Shown here: positions 20,475-29,231 of the stretch, piece by piece
Position numbering within the stretch: the first letter of the stretch is position 1
How the letters are laid out: the number at the start of each line of letters is the position of its first letter
NCBI RefSeq assembly: GCF_047495495.1
Contig: NZ_CP179930.1
Span: forward strand, 930,001 to 994,000
Direction: 5' to 3'
Length of the DNA stretch: 64,000 nucleotides
Origin: Zymobacter sp047495495
GTDB taxonomy: Bacteria; Pseudomonadota; Gammaproteobacteria; Pseudomonadales; Halomonadaceae
The notes under the pieces: generated by a model
Seen by the model: only the letters and a program-made list of their open reading frames with translations
Told to the model about the DNA's origin: nothing
The model's database searches: none
Made by a program: the position numbers and the translations under genes

Positions 20475-21557
20475 ATGACGCATTATCATTTGTTGCTGGG
20501 GACCTATACCTCAGGCAGCAGTAGTAAGGGAATCCATCATTTTAGGCTGGAATGTGCGCCGTTTCAGTGCCGTGAATGGGCGCTGACGCCTGCTGACAAT
20601 CCTTCTTATCTGGCACTCGACGAAGAGGGGGCGCGTGTATATGCCACCCATGAAATCGGTGCCGATCGTGAGGGCTGGGTCAGCAGCTACCGGTTAGAGG
20701 CGCATACCGGCATGCTGCAAGTTATCAGTACCGTGCCCACGAAAGGTTCGGACCCCTGTCACGTAGCGGTATCACCCCAGGGGCGTTTCCTGTTTGTATC
20801 GAACTATTCCAGTGGTTCGCTGGCCGTGGTGCCGTGTGATCGGCACGGGCAGTTGCACGATCCGGTTGCAGTCATCACCTATGGTGGCGGGAGCGGTGCA
20901 CAGCCCGAGCGGCAGCAGGGTGCGCATGTACATTTCGCCGCCGCGACTCCGGATAGGCGCTATCTGCTGGTCTGTGATCTGGGTAACGACTGCATGTACC
21001 GTTATCCACTGCTGGATGAAAGTGGTGATGGCTGTCCTCTGGCCTTGGATAAAATGCAGCGTATCGAATTGCCGCGGGGCAGTGGGCCGAGGCAGGTGAA
21101 GTTTTCTCCCTGCGGGCGCTTTGCCTATGTAATGGGGGAGCTGGACGGCTGCGTCTATCTTTTCGACTACCAGGATGGTGATCTGCGTCTGCGTCAGTAT
21201 GTGCTGCTTGCGGAAGCGTGGGGTGAGCAGGAGCACGAGGGCGGTGAACTGGCCATTTCAGCCGATGGACGTTTCCTGTATGCCTCCAATCGTGGTGACT
21301 TCGATGAAATCGCTGTTTTCGCTCTGGATGGCGGGCAGGGAACGATGCGCCGTATCCAGCGGCTCAAGACTGAAGGCGTGATGCCGCGCCATTTCGAGAT
21401 TACTCCCGATGGCAGTTATGTATTGGTCTGCAATCAGGGCAGCGGCACGCTTCAGCTGTTCGATCGTGATGAGCACAGTGGCTATCTGACCCATATGCAG
21501 CAGTGCGCGTTTGTCGATCAGCCGGCGTGTGCGTTGCTACTGCCATTGCCGCATTGA
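20475..21557 (+). CDS. Lactonase family beta-propeller protein (6-phosphogluconolactonase-like)
   Basis: A 360-residue protein built of seven repeated blades, each with a hydrophobic YLALDEEG-, HVAVSPQGRFLFVSNYSSG-, YLLVCDLGND- or FEITPDGSYVLVCNQGS-type strand pair. This is the lactonase/YbhE fold, related to muconate-cycloisomerising enzymes and bacterial Pgl. It may hydrolyse 6-phosphogluconolactone or another sugar lactone in the cytoplasm; no signal peptide is visible. AAGGAGG precedes the ATG. No other pentose-phosphate gene is near, so the substrate is uncertain. Confidence 0.85.
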   Translation: MTHYHLLLGTYTSGSSSKGIHHFRLECAPFQCREWALTPADNPSYLALDEEGARVYATHEIGADREGWVSSYRLEAHTGMLQVISTVPTKGSDPCHVAVSPQGRFLFVSNYSSGSLAVVPCDRHGQLHDPVAVITYGGGSGAQPERQQGAHVHFAAATPDRRYLLVCDLGNDCMYRYPLLDESGDGCPLALDKMQRIELPRGSGPRQVKFSPCGRFAYVMGELDGCVYLFDYQDGDLRLRQYVLLAEAWGEQEHEGGELAISADGRFLYASNRGDFDEIAVFALDGGQGTMRRIQRLKTEGVMPRHFEITPDGSYVLVCNQGSGTLQLFDRDEHSGYLTHMQQCAFVDQPACALLLPLPH

Positions 21558-21563
21558 CCGCAC

Positions 21564-21589
21564 GGGGCCATGTAGTGTCGCATGGCCCC
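21564..21589. terminator. Possible terminator hairpin between convergent genes
   Basis: GGGGCCATG pairs perfectly with CATGGCCCC over an eight-base loop, seven bases after the lactonase-like stop codon. No U-tract follows on the plus strand, and sbcC ends ten bases later on the other strand. Confidence 0.45.
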
Positions 21590-21599
21590 AAACGTCGCG

Positions 21600-24500
21600 T
21601 TAACCGAGATCAAGCAGCGAGCGTGGCGAGGATATCTTGAGATGGCTTGATCCTTCTCGGCCACCCGGGCACACCTGCACCTGTACGGGAATGCGTTCAT
21701 GCAGTTCCTGTACGTGCGAAATGATGCCCACCTGGCGGCCTTGTGCCTGCAGTGCTTCAAGTGCATCCATTGCCATGGCGCGAGCGCGGGTATCCAAGCT
21801 GCCGAATCCTTCATCAATGAACAGTGTGCCGATCAGCAGTCGGTCTGATGCCATGGCGGCCAAGCCGAGTGCTAGCGCTAGCGATACTAGGAACGTTTCC
21901 CCTCCCGACAGCGAGTGCACAGAGCGCTCTTCATCCCCCATTTCTCGGTCAACGATCATCAGCCCCAGTTCAGTGCCGCCGCGCTTAAGACTGAAGCGGC
22001 GAGCCAGCGTCTGCAGGTGATGGTTGGCATGCACGACCAGCATGTCCAGATGCCATTGCTGGGCCATCTTGCGGAACAAGGCGCCGTCTGCTGAGCCGAT
22101 CAGGCCACTGATTTTGCCCCAGCGCTCCAGTTCCTGCTCGGCGTGCTGGTGTTGATCGGTGAGTTCGGCATAGCGCTGACGTCGCTGGTCATCTTCCCGC
22201 TGGCGCGACCGAGCTGCTTCATGGCGCTCCTGATGAGCCTCTACCTGCTGGCGTTGGGCCTGCTGGCGCTCATCAACCTTGATCAACTGTTCGTCTAGGA
22301 CATTCAGCAGTGTGGCAGGAGTATCGAGCAAGGTGTATTGGTCATCATCGAGCTGGATGTCGCACTGCTGCCGATAGGTGCGCTGACGGATATCGGCGTC
22401 GTGGCGTGCGTTGTCGAGCCGAGTGAGGGTCTCTTTCAACGCATGGTGTTCGTGAGGCGTGATGGCCAGCAGGCGTGTCAGCGCTTCATCGCTCTGCCAC
22501 GCTGGTGGTTGAGCGGCGCGCCATTCGTCCACTTGAGCCGTGAGTGTTTCCATGCGTGAGCAGTGGGTTAGCCATTGCGCATGGTGTTCCTGCTGCGCGC
22601 GCCGCGTGGAGTCCTGCTCCGTGCGGCAGCGTTCAAACTGTTCCAGTGCGGTTTGCTCGCTGTCGCGGGCCTGCTGGAGTGCGGCGTCACGAGCCGTTTT
22701 CCACGCGCGCGCGGAGGTGTGAGTGCCCAGCTGGTCGCTCAGTTTGGTTTGCTCGGCCTCTATTCTTTGTTCCAACCGTTCATACTGGTGCTCGACGTCG
22801 AGTCGTTGAGCGCTACCGTGTTGCTGCGCACCCTCGAGGCGTTGGCGTTGCTGTTCCGCGTCCTGCAGCTGTTCTTCCAGCGAATGGATGCGCGCAATGC
22901 AGTCGTCGAGTGCTTCAACCTGTCGCGTGGCACGTTGGTGGCGCTGCTGAATGCCATCCACACGTGATTGACAGTGAATGAGCGGATAGACGGTTTCCGT
23001 TGCCATCAGTTGCACGACGATCTGGTGTGCCTGCTCGCTGTGGGCCTTGGCTTTCGTTAGGGCCAGTTCTGCTTGGTGGCGTTGTTGCTGCGCGTTCTCG
23101 TACTGCTCGCGAGCGGTTTCCAGAGCCTGTCGTGCGGGCTCAAGCTGTTGTCGTGCGGCTTCGCGTTGTGCCTCGACAAGTGCCATCGCGGTCGGCGGTG
23201 GTGGCGTATGTTCGCTGCTGCCGCAGACGGGACAGGGAGCTGAATCGCTGAGCAGGTGGCGCAGTGCCGCCAGCGTCTGTTCGCTGTAGGCCAGCAGTGC
23301 ATCGTGCAGACGCTGATGATGGTTGGCGGCATGTGTCAGCGCTTGCTCTGCCTGTTGGCAGCATTGTTGGCGCTGTGAGAGGGTTGCGTCGGCCTGCTGC
23401 TGCTGGGCGAGGTAATCGTCAAGCTGCTGCTGATGGGAGGCCAACCGTTGGGCGGTGTCCTGTCGCTTTATCCAGCGCTGGCGTTGCTGATCGAGCGCGC
23501 TTATGCGTTGGCGCAGTGAATGCAGGCGCTGTGATGGCGGAAGTGTTGTCAGTAACGCACGCTGCTGGCGTAGAGCGTTGAGGCGCGAATGGTCATCGTG
23601 ATGAGCATCATCGAGTTGCTTCAGCTGTTCGAGTCTCAGGCGCTGCTGCTTATCGAGTGCCGCCAGTAAGTCCGTGGTCTCCTTGCGTTGCTGGCGGAGG
23701 TGCTGGAGCTGCTGCTCCAGTGCCAGCGCCGCGTCCAGTCGGGGGGCTTCTTCGCGTTGCTGTTCCTCAAGCCTCTGGCGCTGCTGTCGGGTCTGTGACC
23801 AAGCCTGTTCCGTGAGCGCGGTGGCCGACGCTGCACTCTCAACAGCGAGAGTGCGTCGCTGCTCTTCCTCACTCAGTGCTTTGTGGCGCTGCTGCTGATC
23901 GCGGCATTCCTGTAGTGTTTCTCGGATCGCTGCGAAGCGGTCAAGCGCGACACATTGCTCGCGCTGGTCCTCGCACTGTCGCCACTGTTGGTCGAGTGCC
24001 GCAAAGGCTTGCTGCTGCGAGTGGTAGTCGTGAACCAGAGTGCGTCGCTGGTTCAGTTGGCGGTGCTGTTCTTCCAATGCCGTCAGTTGAGCGCGGTGGT
24101 GCTCCAGATCGCTGTGCGCCTGATGAACGGCATTGTCCAGCTGGGCGCGCTCCGTTTCATCGCAGGGGCGGGTCTGTTCTAAGTGCGTTGCTAGCTCAGC
24201 ATGCTGTTGTTTGGTCTCACGGTACTGCTGGTAGGCACGGCGCGAAATGCGCGAATAGATATCGCTGTCGGTCAGGCGCTCCAGCAGTGCACTGCGATCG
24301 TTGTCATTGGCTTTGAGAAACGCGCTGAACTCAGCTTGTGCCAGCAGAACGGCGCGGGTGAACTGATCGAAGCTCAGTCCGAGCACCTCGGGCAGCTTGC
24401 GACTGAAATCCTGTTTGCCATCCGTGATGAGCTGTTCTTCAGGATCAAGGCGACGCAGTACCTGAGCGCTGTTTTGGATCTTGCCGGTAACCGAGTTGCG

Positions 24501-24845
24501 CGCGCGGCGAACGCTCCATGAGGCGGTGTAGCGCAGGTTATCGACGCCCATGAGCGTCACTTCGGCAAATGCATGGGTGCAGCCGCGGCGCAGCAGAGTG
24601 CGAGGGTCGCGTAGCTGCACGCTGTCGTCCTGTGGCAGTGTGCCGGCACCGGGCATCTGGCGCAGGCGAGGGGTGCTGCCGAATAGGGCGAGGCACATGG
24701 CGTCGAGCAGCGTGCTTTTGCCTGAGCCTGTTGGCCCTGTGATAGCGAACAGGCCGCACTCCGAAAGCGGTGAGCGGGTGAAATCAAGCGTGTGTTCGCC
24801 CGCGAACGCTGCCAGATTGCATAGACGCAGGGTTAATATCTTCAT
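21600..24845 (-). CDS. sbcC: Exonuclease SbcC, SMC-like ATPase subunit
   Basis: Forms the SbcCD nuclease that cleaves DNA hairpins and protein-blocked ends. The 1081-residue protein has an N-terminal Walker A GPTGSGKST (37-45), two very long coiled coils rich in Gln, Glu and Arg, a zinc hook CPVC near residue 537, and a C-terminal ABC signature SLSGGETF near 978 with Walker B LFIDEGFGSLD near 1005. This is the complete layout, and the length is close to E. coli SbcC (1048). Its ATG overlaps the sbcD stop codon by four bases, so the two are translated together. The high Gln/Arg coiled coil produces many long shadow ORFs on the plus strand. Confidence 0.97.
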   Translation of the reverse strand: MKILTLRLCNLAAFAGEHTLDFTRSPLSECGLFAITGPTGSGKSTLLDAMCLALFGSTPRLRQMPGAGTLPQDDSVQLRDPRTLLRRGCTHAFAEVTLMGVDNLRYTASWSVRRARNSVTGKIQNSAQVLRRLDPEEQLITDGKQDFSRKLPEVLGLSFDQFTRAVLLAQAEFSAFLKANDNDRSALLERLTDSDIYSRISRRAYQQYRETKQQHAELATHLEQTRPCDETERAQLDNAVHQAHSDLEHHRAQLTALEEQHRQLNQRRTLVHDYHSQQQAFAALDQQWRQCEDQREQCVALDRFAAIRETLQECRDQQQRHKALSEEEQRRTLAVESAASATALTEQAWSQTRQQRQRLEEQQREEAPRLDAALALEQQLQHLRQQRKETTDLLAALDKQQRLRLEQLKQLDDAHHDDHSRLNALRQQRALLTTLPPSQRLHSLRQRISALDQQRQRWIKRQDTAQRLASHQQQLDDYLAQQQQADATLSQRQQCCQQAEQALTHAANHHQRLHDALLAYSEQTLAALRHLLSDSAPCPVCGSSEHTPPPPTAMALVEAQREAARQQLEPARQALETAREQYENAQQQRHQAELALTKAKAHSEQAHQIVVQLMATETVYPLIHCQSRVDGIQQRHQRATRQVEALDDCIARIHSLEEQLQDAEQQRQRLEGAQQHGSAQRLDVEHQYERLEQRIEAEQTKLSDQLGTHTSARAWKTARDAALQQARDSEQTALEQFERCRTEQDSTRRAQQEHHAQWLTHCSRMETLTAQVDEWRAAQPPAWQSDEALTRLLAITPHEHHALKETLTRLDNARHDADIRQRTYRQQCDIQLDDDQYTLLDTPATLLNVLDEQLIKVDERQQAQRQQVEAHQERHEAARSRQREDDQRRQRYAELTDQHQHAEQELERWGKISGLIGSADGALFRKMAQQWHLDMLVVHANHHLQTLARRFSLKRGGTELGLMIVDREMGDEERSVHSLSGGETFLVSLALALGLAAMASDRLLIGTLFIDEGFGSLDTRARAMAMDALEALQAQGRQVGIISHVQELHERIPVQVQVCPGGREGSSHLKISSPRSLLDLG

Positions 24846-26089
24846 GCGTCCTCCTCGTCGTGAACATGCTGGATCAGCCAGGCTATATCTTGTTGGACCT
24901 GTTTGTCCGGAGGCTGTCCATAGCGCTGTTGCCAGTGGTGAACGAACAAACCTTCGGGGCCCATTTCATCCAGCTGCTGCCCGGCCTGAAGTGCTGGCTG
25001 TTGGTCGTCATCATCGGAGGGATAGTGGGCTGTCAGTGCCACTAAGCGCACCTTGAGGTCGTTCAGGCACTGCTCGACCTGGTGGCGCAGGTCGGGGCGT
25101 GGCGCTTCCAGCCGCACTCTAATCTGAAGCCATGGCCATGTGTCGCGGCGGTCAGGGTCGGCGGGCTCGGGCAAGTCGTTCAGAGCGGTAGGCAGCTCTT
25201 CCAGCGCAAGCGGTCCCACAATGACCATCGGTACGCTAAGCGGTACCTCATGCACGTATAGCTCCGGCGGTAGCAGGTCATCCTGTAATGTCAGTTCGAT
25301 CACCTGGTGATGGTAATGGCGCTCGGAAAAATCCAGTGGATAGGGTGAGCCCGCGTAGCGAATGTGCGCGGCACCTACCTGCTGGGCGCGATGCAGGTGG
25401 CCTAACGCCACATAGTCGATGGCAGCAGGGAACAAGGCGGACGATGACAGGGCTTCTTCTCCGCCGACCACGATGGGACGTTCGCTGTCTTCCGATACCT
25501 TGCCGCCCTGTAGATGAAGGTGGGCCATGGCGATCAGGGCCTGCCCTGGCTGACGCTGGGTCATGCCGTGTTCACACAGCTGGTGATGAAGTGCCGAGAC
25601 CCGCTCGGCATAGTCGAGCGGGTGCTGGCACACCTCGGATGGCCGAAGGAACGGCATCGCCAGACACCATGCGCGTACCGCGCCGTTGGCATCCGTCAGT
25701 GGGACACACAGATCATCAAGGTTGGGCTGGCGCTCGCCCGTGGCAGTGCTACACCAGTGCAGGCGTCCGAAGGCATGTGTGCGCAGTGACTGCATCAGCG
25801 GGGCGGGCAGCTCGATGCGGGCTCCGCTATCGTGGTTGCCCGCGATCATGACAATGGTCAGCGCCGGACACTGATGGTGCAGTTCGACAATGAAGTCGTA
25901 CAGCAGACGCTGAGCGCGTATCGATGGCGATGCGACATCGAAGATATCGCCGGCAATCAGCAGCGCGTCTATTTCCCGCGCAACGATGAGTGTGCGCAGC
26001 CAATCCAGAAATCGTTGCTGTTCATAGAGGCGATCATGGCCGTGAAACTGCTGTCCCAGGTGCCAGTCTGCCGTGTGAAGAATGCGCAT
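24842..26089 (-). CDS. sbcD: Exonuclease SbcD, Mre11-like nuclease subunit
   Basis: The Mn-dependent phosphoesterase subunit of SbcCD. Within 415 residues the metallophosphatase motifs are HTADWHLG (5-12; Asp8, His10), GDIFD (47-51; Asp48) and GNHD (84-87), with a later GHLHRAQ segment. The C-terminal capping region binds the SbcC coiled-coil base. It is the first gene of a two-gene operon with a four-base ATGA overlap into sbcC, and is divergent from the quinone oxidoreductase gene. Confidence 0.96.
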   Translation of the reverse strand: MRILHTADWHLGQQFHGHDRLYEQQRFLDWLRTLIVAREIDALLIAGDIFDVASPSIRAQRLLYDFIVELHHQCPALTIVMIAGNHDSGARIELPAPLMQSLRTHAFGRLHWCSTATGERQPNLDDLCVPLTDANGAVRAWCLAMPFLRPSEVCQHPLDYAERVSALHHQLCEHGMTQRQPGQALIAMAHLHLQGGKVSEDSERPIVVGGEEALSSSALFPAAIDYVALGHLHRAQQVGAAHIRYAGSPYPLDFSERHYHHQVIELTLQDDLLPPELYVHEVPLSVPMVIVGPLALEELPTALNDLPEPADPDRRDTWPWLQIRVRLEAPRPDLRHQVEQCLNDLKVRLVALTAHYPSDDDDQQPALQAGQQLDEMGPEGLFVHHWQQRYGQPPDKQVQQDIAWLIQHVHDEEDA

Positions 26090-26276
26090 GCCTTATCCTG
26101 ATGAGTCGGTGCGGTATGACGTGAAGCGCAGCGAGTAGCCGAAAATCAAGGTGTTCGGCAGGTGTTGATATGCCCCAGGGCATGATGTGGGTGTATGGTG
26201 TCATGATAAGACATCTGTAAGGGCGTTGCCGACCCTGCAAGAACAACAAGGCTTGGTGCGAGAGGAGAAAATGACA

Positions 26277-27254
26277 ATGGCAGTACGAGTGGAATTCAAG
26301 CAGCACGGTGGACCTGAAGTGCTGGAGCTGGTGACGTTCGAGCCGCAAGCGCCTGGCAAGGGCGAGGTCCGCGTACGCAACGAAGCCATCGGCATGAACT
26401 TCATCGACATTTACTATCGTGAAGGGCTCTATCCGGTCGATAGTTTTCCGGCGGGGCTGGGCGGCGAAGGGGCTGGTGTCATTGACGCTGTCGGGGAAGA
26501 CGTCAGCGGTTTCGCGGTAGGTGATCGCGTGGCCTATGCCTCGGTCGGTCGCGGTGCCTACGCCGACCAGCTGTGTCTGCCTGCCAGTCGCCTGGTGCAT
26601 CTGCCTGATGATATCAGCTGTGAGCAAGCGGCTGCGGTCATGGTGAAAGGGCTGACCGTTCAGTATCTATTCCGTCAGACCTATCCGCTCAAGGCGGGCG
26701 ACACCGTTCTTTTCCATGCGGCGGCGGGTGGCGTTGGCACCATTGCTTGCCAGTGGGCGCGTGCGATGGGCGTCAAGCTGATCGGTACGGTCAGTACGGA
26801 TGAAAAGGCGCACCTGGCTAAGTCGCTAGGGGCGTGGGCCACGATCAACTATGCCAAGGAATCTGTGCCCGAGCGCGTACTGGAGCTGACGGAAGGGCGT
26901 AAGTGTCCGGTTGTCTATGACTCTGTGGGCATGGCTACCTGGGAAGATTCGCTCGATTGCCTTGAGCCGCGTGGCTTGATGGTCAGCTTCGGCAATGCCT
27001 CCGGCCCAGTGACGGGCGTGGATCTGGGTATTCTGAACCGTAAGGGGTCCCTGTTTGTCACGCGCCCAACGCTGAAGCACTACGCTGACACGCCCGAGCA
27101 CACACAGGCGATGAGCGATGAACTGTTCCAGCTGATCCGTGAAGGTCATATTGATGCTACGCCGCGCAACCGTTTTGCCCTAAAGGATGTGCGACATGCG
27201 CAGGAAGCACTGGCGTCACGGGCACTGATGGGGCTGCACGTATTGCTGCCCTGA
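26277..27254 (+). CDS. qorA: NADPH:quinone oxidoreductase, zeta-crystallin type
   Basis: A cytoplasmic, zinc-free MDR-superfamily enzyme that reduces quinones with NADPH. The 325-residue protein begins VRVEFKQHGGPEVLELV, has the GMNFIDIYYREGLYP and GGEGAGVIDAVGEDV segments, and carries the nucleotide-binding HAAAGGVGTIACQWA motif (about 145-159). Length agrees with E. coli QorA (327). Two ATGs (26271, 26277) lie after AGGAG; I chose the second because its spacing of nine bases is more usable than three. A strong terminator follows, so it is probably a single-gene unit. Confidence 0.92.
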   Translation: MAVRVEFKQHGGPEVLELVTFEPQAPGKGEVRVRNEAIGMNFIDIYYREGLYPVDSFPAGLGGEGAGVIDAVGEDVSGFAVGDRVAYASVGRGAYADQLCLPASRLVHLPDDISCEQAAAVMVKGLTVQYLFRQTYPLKAGDTVLFHAAAGGVGTIACQWARAMGVKLIGTVSTDEKAHLAKSLGAWATINYAKESVPERVLELTEGRKCPVVYDSVGMATWEDSLDCLEPRGLMVSFGNASGPVTGVDLGILNRKGSLFVTRPTLKHYADTPEHTQAMSDELFQLIREGHIDATPRNRFALKDVRHAQEALASRALMGLHVLLP

Positions 27255-27292
27255 TGAGTCTATGGGGAACGGCGGGCACCGCCCATGAAATG

Positions 27293-27321
27293 AAAAAGGC
27301 TGCCTTTAAGGCAGCCTTTTT
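27293..27321. terminator. Bidirectional terminator between qorA and zapG
   Basis: AAAAAGGCTGCC pairs perfectly with GGCAGCCTTTTT over a five-base loop, serving both convergent genes. Confidence 0.93.
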
Positions 27322-27369
27322 GTTTGCGACTTCTTTAGCTGTGGCTTCCGTCGAGCGGACGGAGATGCT

Positions 27370-27813
27370 TCAGTAACGCGGCGGTTGCGGGTCATCGTTC
27401 TGGCGTGCATCCGATGCTGACGACAGCGGGGAGGTATCTACTTCTTCGGCATAGTCGCGCGGAGCGTGCAGAGACAGTGCCGCTTCTTCCTCTTCTTCCG
27501 TCATGGCGCTCTGCCCGTTGAGCAGACGCACACGGCGCTTCAGTTCAATATCGCTATCGAGCAGCTGAGTCTCGCGGGCCAGCAGCTGGTTGAGCTGTTG
27601 GCTCTGCGTGTGCAGCTGTTCGGCCATGTCGGTGACCTGGCTCAGGTGCTGGTGCATGTGCGTGTGCATCTGGTCGATTTCGCGGTCACGCTCGGCCAGC
27701 ATCTGGCGGTAGTAGTTACTGCCGCGGCCCAGCAGCTTGTGCAGAAGTGCACCCGCGCCGACGCCGATCAGCAGGGTAATGATGATCAGGATGATGCTCA
27801 AGCTCGTACTCAT
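27370..27813 (-). CDS. zapG: ZapG/YhcB family inner-membrane protein (DUF1043)
   Basis: A 147-residue protein with one N-terminal membrane helix (about 5-24, ending near GAGALLHKLLG), then a Gln/Met/His-rich coiled coil (about 30-105) and an acidic, Pro-rich tail. This is the DUF1043 layout; E. coli YhcB/ZapG (132 residues) links division with envelope synthesis. AAGGA precedes the ATG at 27813; the upstream extension of the frame lacks such a site. It sits beside rplM on the opposite strand, close to its E. coli position. Identification rests on layout plus location. Confidence 0.82.
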   Translation of the reverse strand: MSTSLSIILIIITLLIGVGAGALLHKLLGRGSNYYRQMLAERDREIDQMHTHMHQHLSQVTDMAEQLHTQSQQLNQLLARETQLLDSDIELKRRVRLLNGQSAMTEEEEEAALSLHAPRDYAEEVDTSPLSSASDARQNDDPQPPRY

Positions 27814-28036
27814 GGAATCCTTTTCTCCGCAGCGGCAGGCCGGTCTTGCAGCGTGCCTGTTGGGCTTGAGTGCACTGACCGTGACGACGGTAGGCACTGG
27901 TGCGTTGAGGTCCTGCCCACATTATACGTGTCAGGCGGCTGTCATACACCACTTAGGGGAAGTTTTCATCTTATCAAGCTTCCTCAAAGGTGCATGGTTT
28001 ATCTCCCGATGCGGCTAAAAAAGGGTGTGAGAGGGG

Positions 28037-28066
28037 CTTACACCGCTTCGAAGTCTCGGGTATACT
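28037..28066 (+). promoter_or_regulatory. rplM-rpsI promoter
   Basis: -10 TATACT (28061-28066) with CTTACA/TTACAC 17-18 bases upstream; GC-rich bases follow the -10, as in growth-rate-controlled promoters. Confidence 0.65.
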
Positions 28067-28081
28067 ACGCGCTCGCTCATT

Positions 28082-28135
28082 GTTGTCGATCGTTGGCAGG
28101 GCACCCGTGAGGGCGCAAGCGTTCGAGTCGACAAC
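28082..28135 (+). promoter_or_regulatory. Inverted repeat in the rplM leader, possible L13 autoregulatory site
   Basis: GTTGTCGA (28082-28089) and TCGACAAC (28128-28135) pair perfectly in the leader. In E. coli L13 represses its own messenger through the leader. That this stem does the same is inference. Confidence 0.35.
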
Positions 28136-28215
28136 TCAAGAAAAATAGGGATTGGTGGGCATCACTTAGTCATTTCAGACTTTGTGATCAAACACCCGAA
28201 CAAGGTATTTTCTCG

Positions 28216-28644
28216 ATGAAAACGTTCAGCGCTACCCCGCAGACCGTTAAGCGCGACTGGTACGTCGTCGACGCTACGGACAAGACGCTTGGCCGCCTGG
28301 CAACCGAACTGGCACGCCGTCTGCGTGGCAAGCACAAGCCCGAATACACTCCTCACGTTGATACTGGCGACTACATCGTTGTCATCAACGCTGAGAAAGT
28401 GCGCGTTACTGGTAAGAAAGGTGGCGCAAAACAGTACTACCGTCACACCGGTTACCCGGGTGGTCTGCGTTCCATGAGTTTCGATCAGTTGATCGACCAC
28501 GCTCCTGAGCGTGTTCTCGAACTCGCAGTCAAAGGCATGCTGCCGAAAGGCCCGCTGGGTCGTGCCATGCACAAGAAGCTCAAGGTTTATGCTGGTGAAA
28601 ACCACCCGCATACTGCTCAGCAGCCTCTAGAACTGAACATCTGA
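28216..28644 (+). CDS. rplM: 50S ribosomal protein L13
   Basis: A 142-residue primary 23S-binding protein, the same length as in E. coli. It begins MKTFSATPQTVKRDWYVVDA and contains LGRLATELARRLRGKHKPEYTPHVDTGDY and the MLPKGPLGRAMHKKLKVYAG signature. First gene of the rplM-rpsI operon, with rpsI starting 19 bases after its stop. A GTATTTTCTCG leader end gives only a weak ribosome site, compatible with translational control. Confidence 0.98.
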   Translation: MKTFSATPQTVKRDWYVVDATDKTLGRLATELARRLRGKHKPEYTPHVDTGDYIVVINAEKVRVTGKKGGAKQYYRHTGYPGGLRSMSFDQLIDHAPERVLELAVKGMLPKGPLGRAMHKKLKVYAGENHPHTAQQPLELNI

Positions 28645-28663
28645 TCTGACAGGGAATTACATC

Positions 28664-29053
28664 ATGGCACAGCAGTACTACGGAACGGGTCGCCGTAAGA
28701 CCTCTACCGCACGCGTGTTCCTGAAAGCGGGCACTGGCAAGATCGTTGTCAACCAGCGTGAACTCGACACCTACTTCGGTCGTCCGACCGCTCGTCTGGT
28801 GGTTCGTCAGCCGCTGGAACTGACTCAGACTTCTGAACAGTTCGATCTGTACATCACCGTTGCTGGTGGTGGTGCTTCTTCTCAGGCTGGTGCTATCCGT
28901 CACGGTATCGCACGCGCGCTGATGGACTACAACGAAGACCTGCGTCCTTCTCTGCGCGCAGCTGGCTTCGTTACCCGCGATGCTCGTAAGGTCGAACGTA
29001 AGAAAGTCGGTCTGCGCAAAGCACGTCGTCGTCCGCAGTTCTCCAAACGTTAA
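28664..29053 (+). CDS. rpsI: 30S ribosomal protein S9
   Basis: A 129-residue small-subunit protein (E. coli 130). It starts QQYYGTGRRKTSTARVFLK, has the GGASSQAGAIRHGIARAL signature, and ends in the basic RKKVGLRKARRRPQFSKR tail that reaches the P-site tRNA. It is co-transcribed with rplM and followed by a terminator. In Pseudomonas and, I believe, Halomonas, petABC follow here; they are absent, and sspA comes next. Confidence 0.98.
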   Translation: MAQQYYGTGRRKTSTARVFLKAGTGKIVVNQRELDTYFGRPTARLVVRQPLELTQTSEQFDLYITVAGGGASSQAGAIRHGIARALMDYNEDLRPSLRAAGFVTRDARKVERKKVGLRKARRRPQFSKR

Positions 29054-29097
29054 TCGTTACTGGAGCCCTGTGGCGGGCGTTGCCTGTTGCACCGACA

Positions 29098-29131
29098 AAT
29101 CGCCTGTCCCCTTCGGGGGCGGGCGATTTTC
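29098..29131 (+). terminator. Terminator of rplM-rpsI
   Basis: AAATCGCC..TCCCC pairs with GGGGGCGGGCGATTTT over a TTC loop, with T-run. Confidence 0.85.
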
Positions 29132-29196
29132 GTCTGTATGGCATATGCCAGCAGGCGGGTACGGCCCTGGGCGCCCCGTAATGGGCCATAACATGG

Positions 29197-29202
29197 TATA
29201 AT
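29197..29202 (+). promoter_or_regulatory. sspA -10 element
   Basis: A perfect TATAAT about 30 bases before the start codon. The -35 region is GC-rich and poor. Confidence 0.5.
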
Positions 29203-29231
29203 CGGGGCAATATCATTGTGAGGAGATTCCA

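Larger units (their letters stand above)
27814..28215 (+). other. zapG/rplM divergent region with rplM leader
   Basis: About 400 bases holding the rplM promoter (28037-28066) and a leader of roughly 140 bases with an 8-base inverted repeat (28082-28089 with 28128-28135). Confidence 0.65.
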
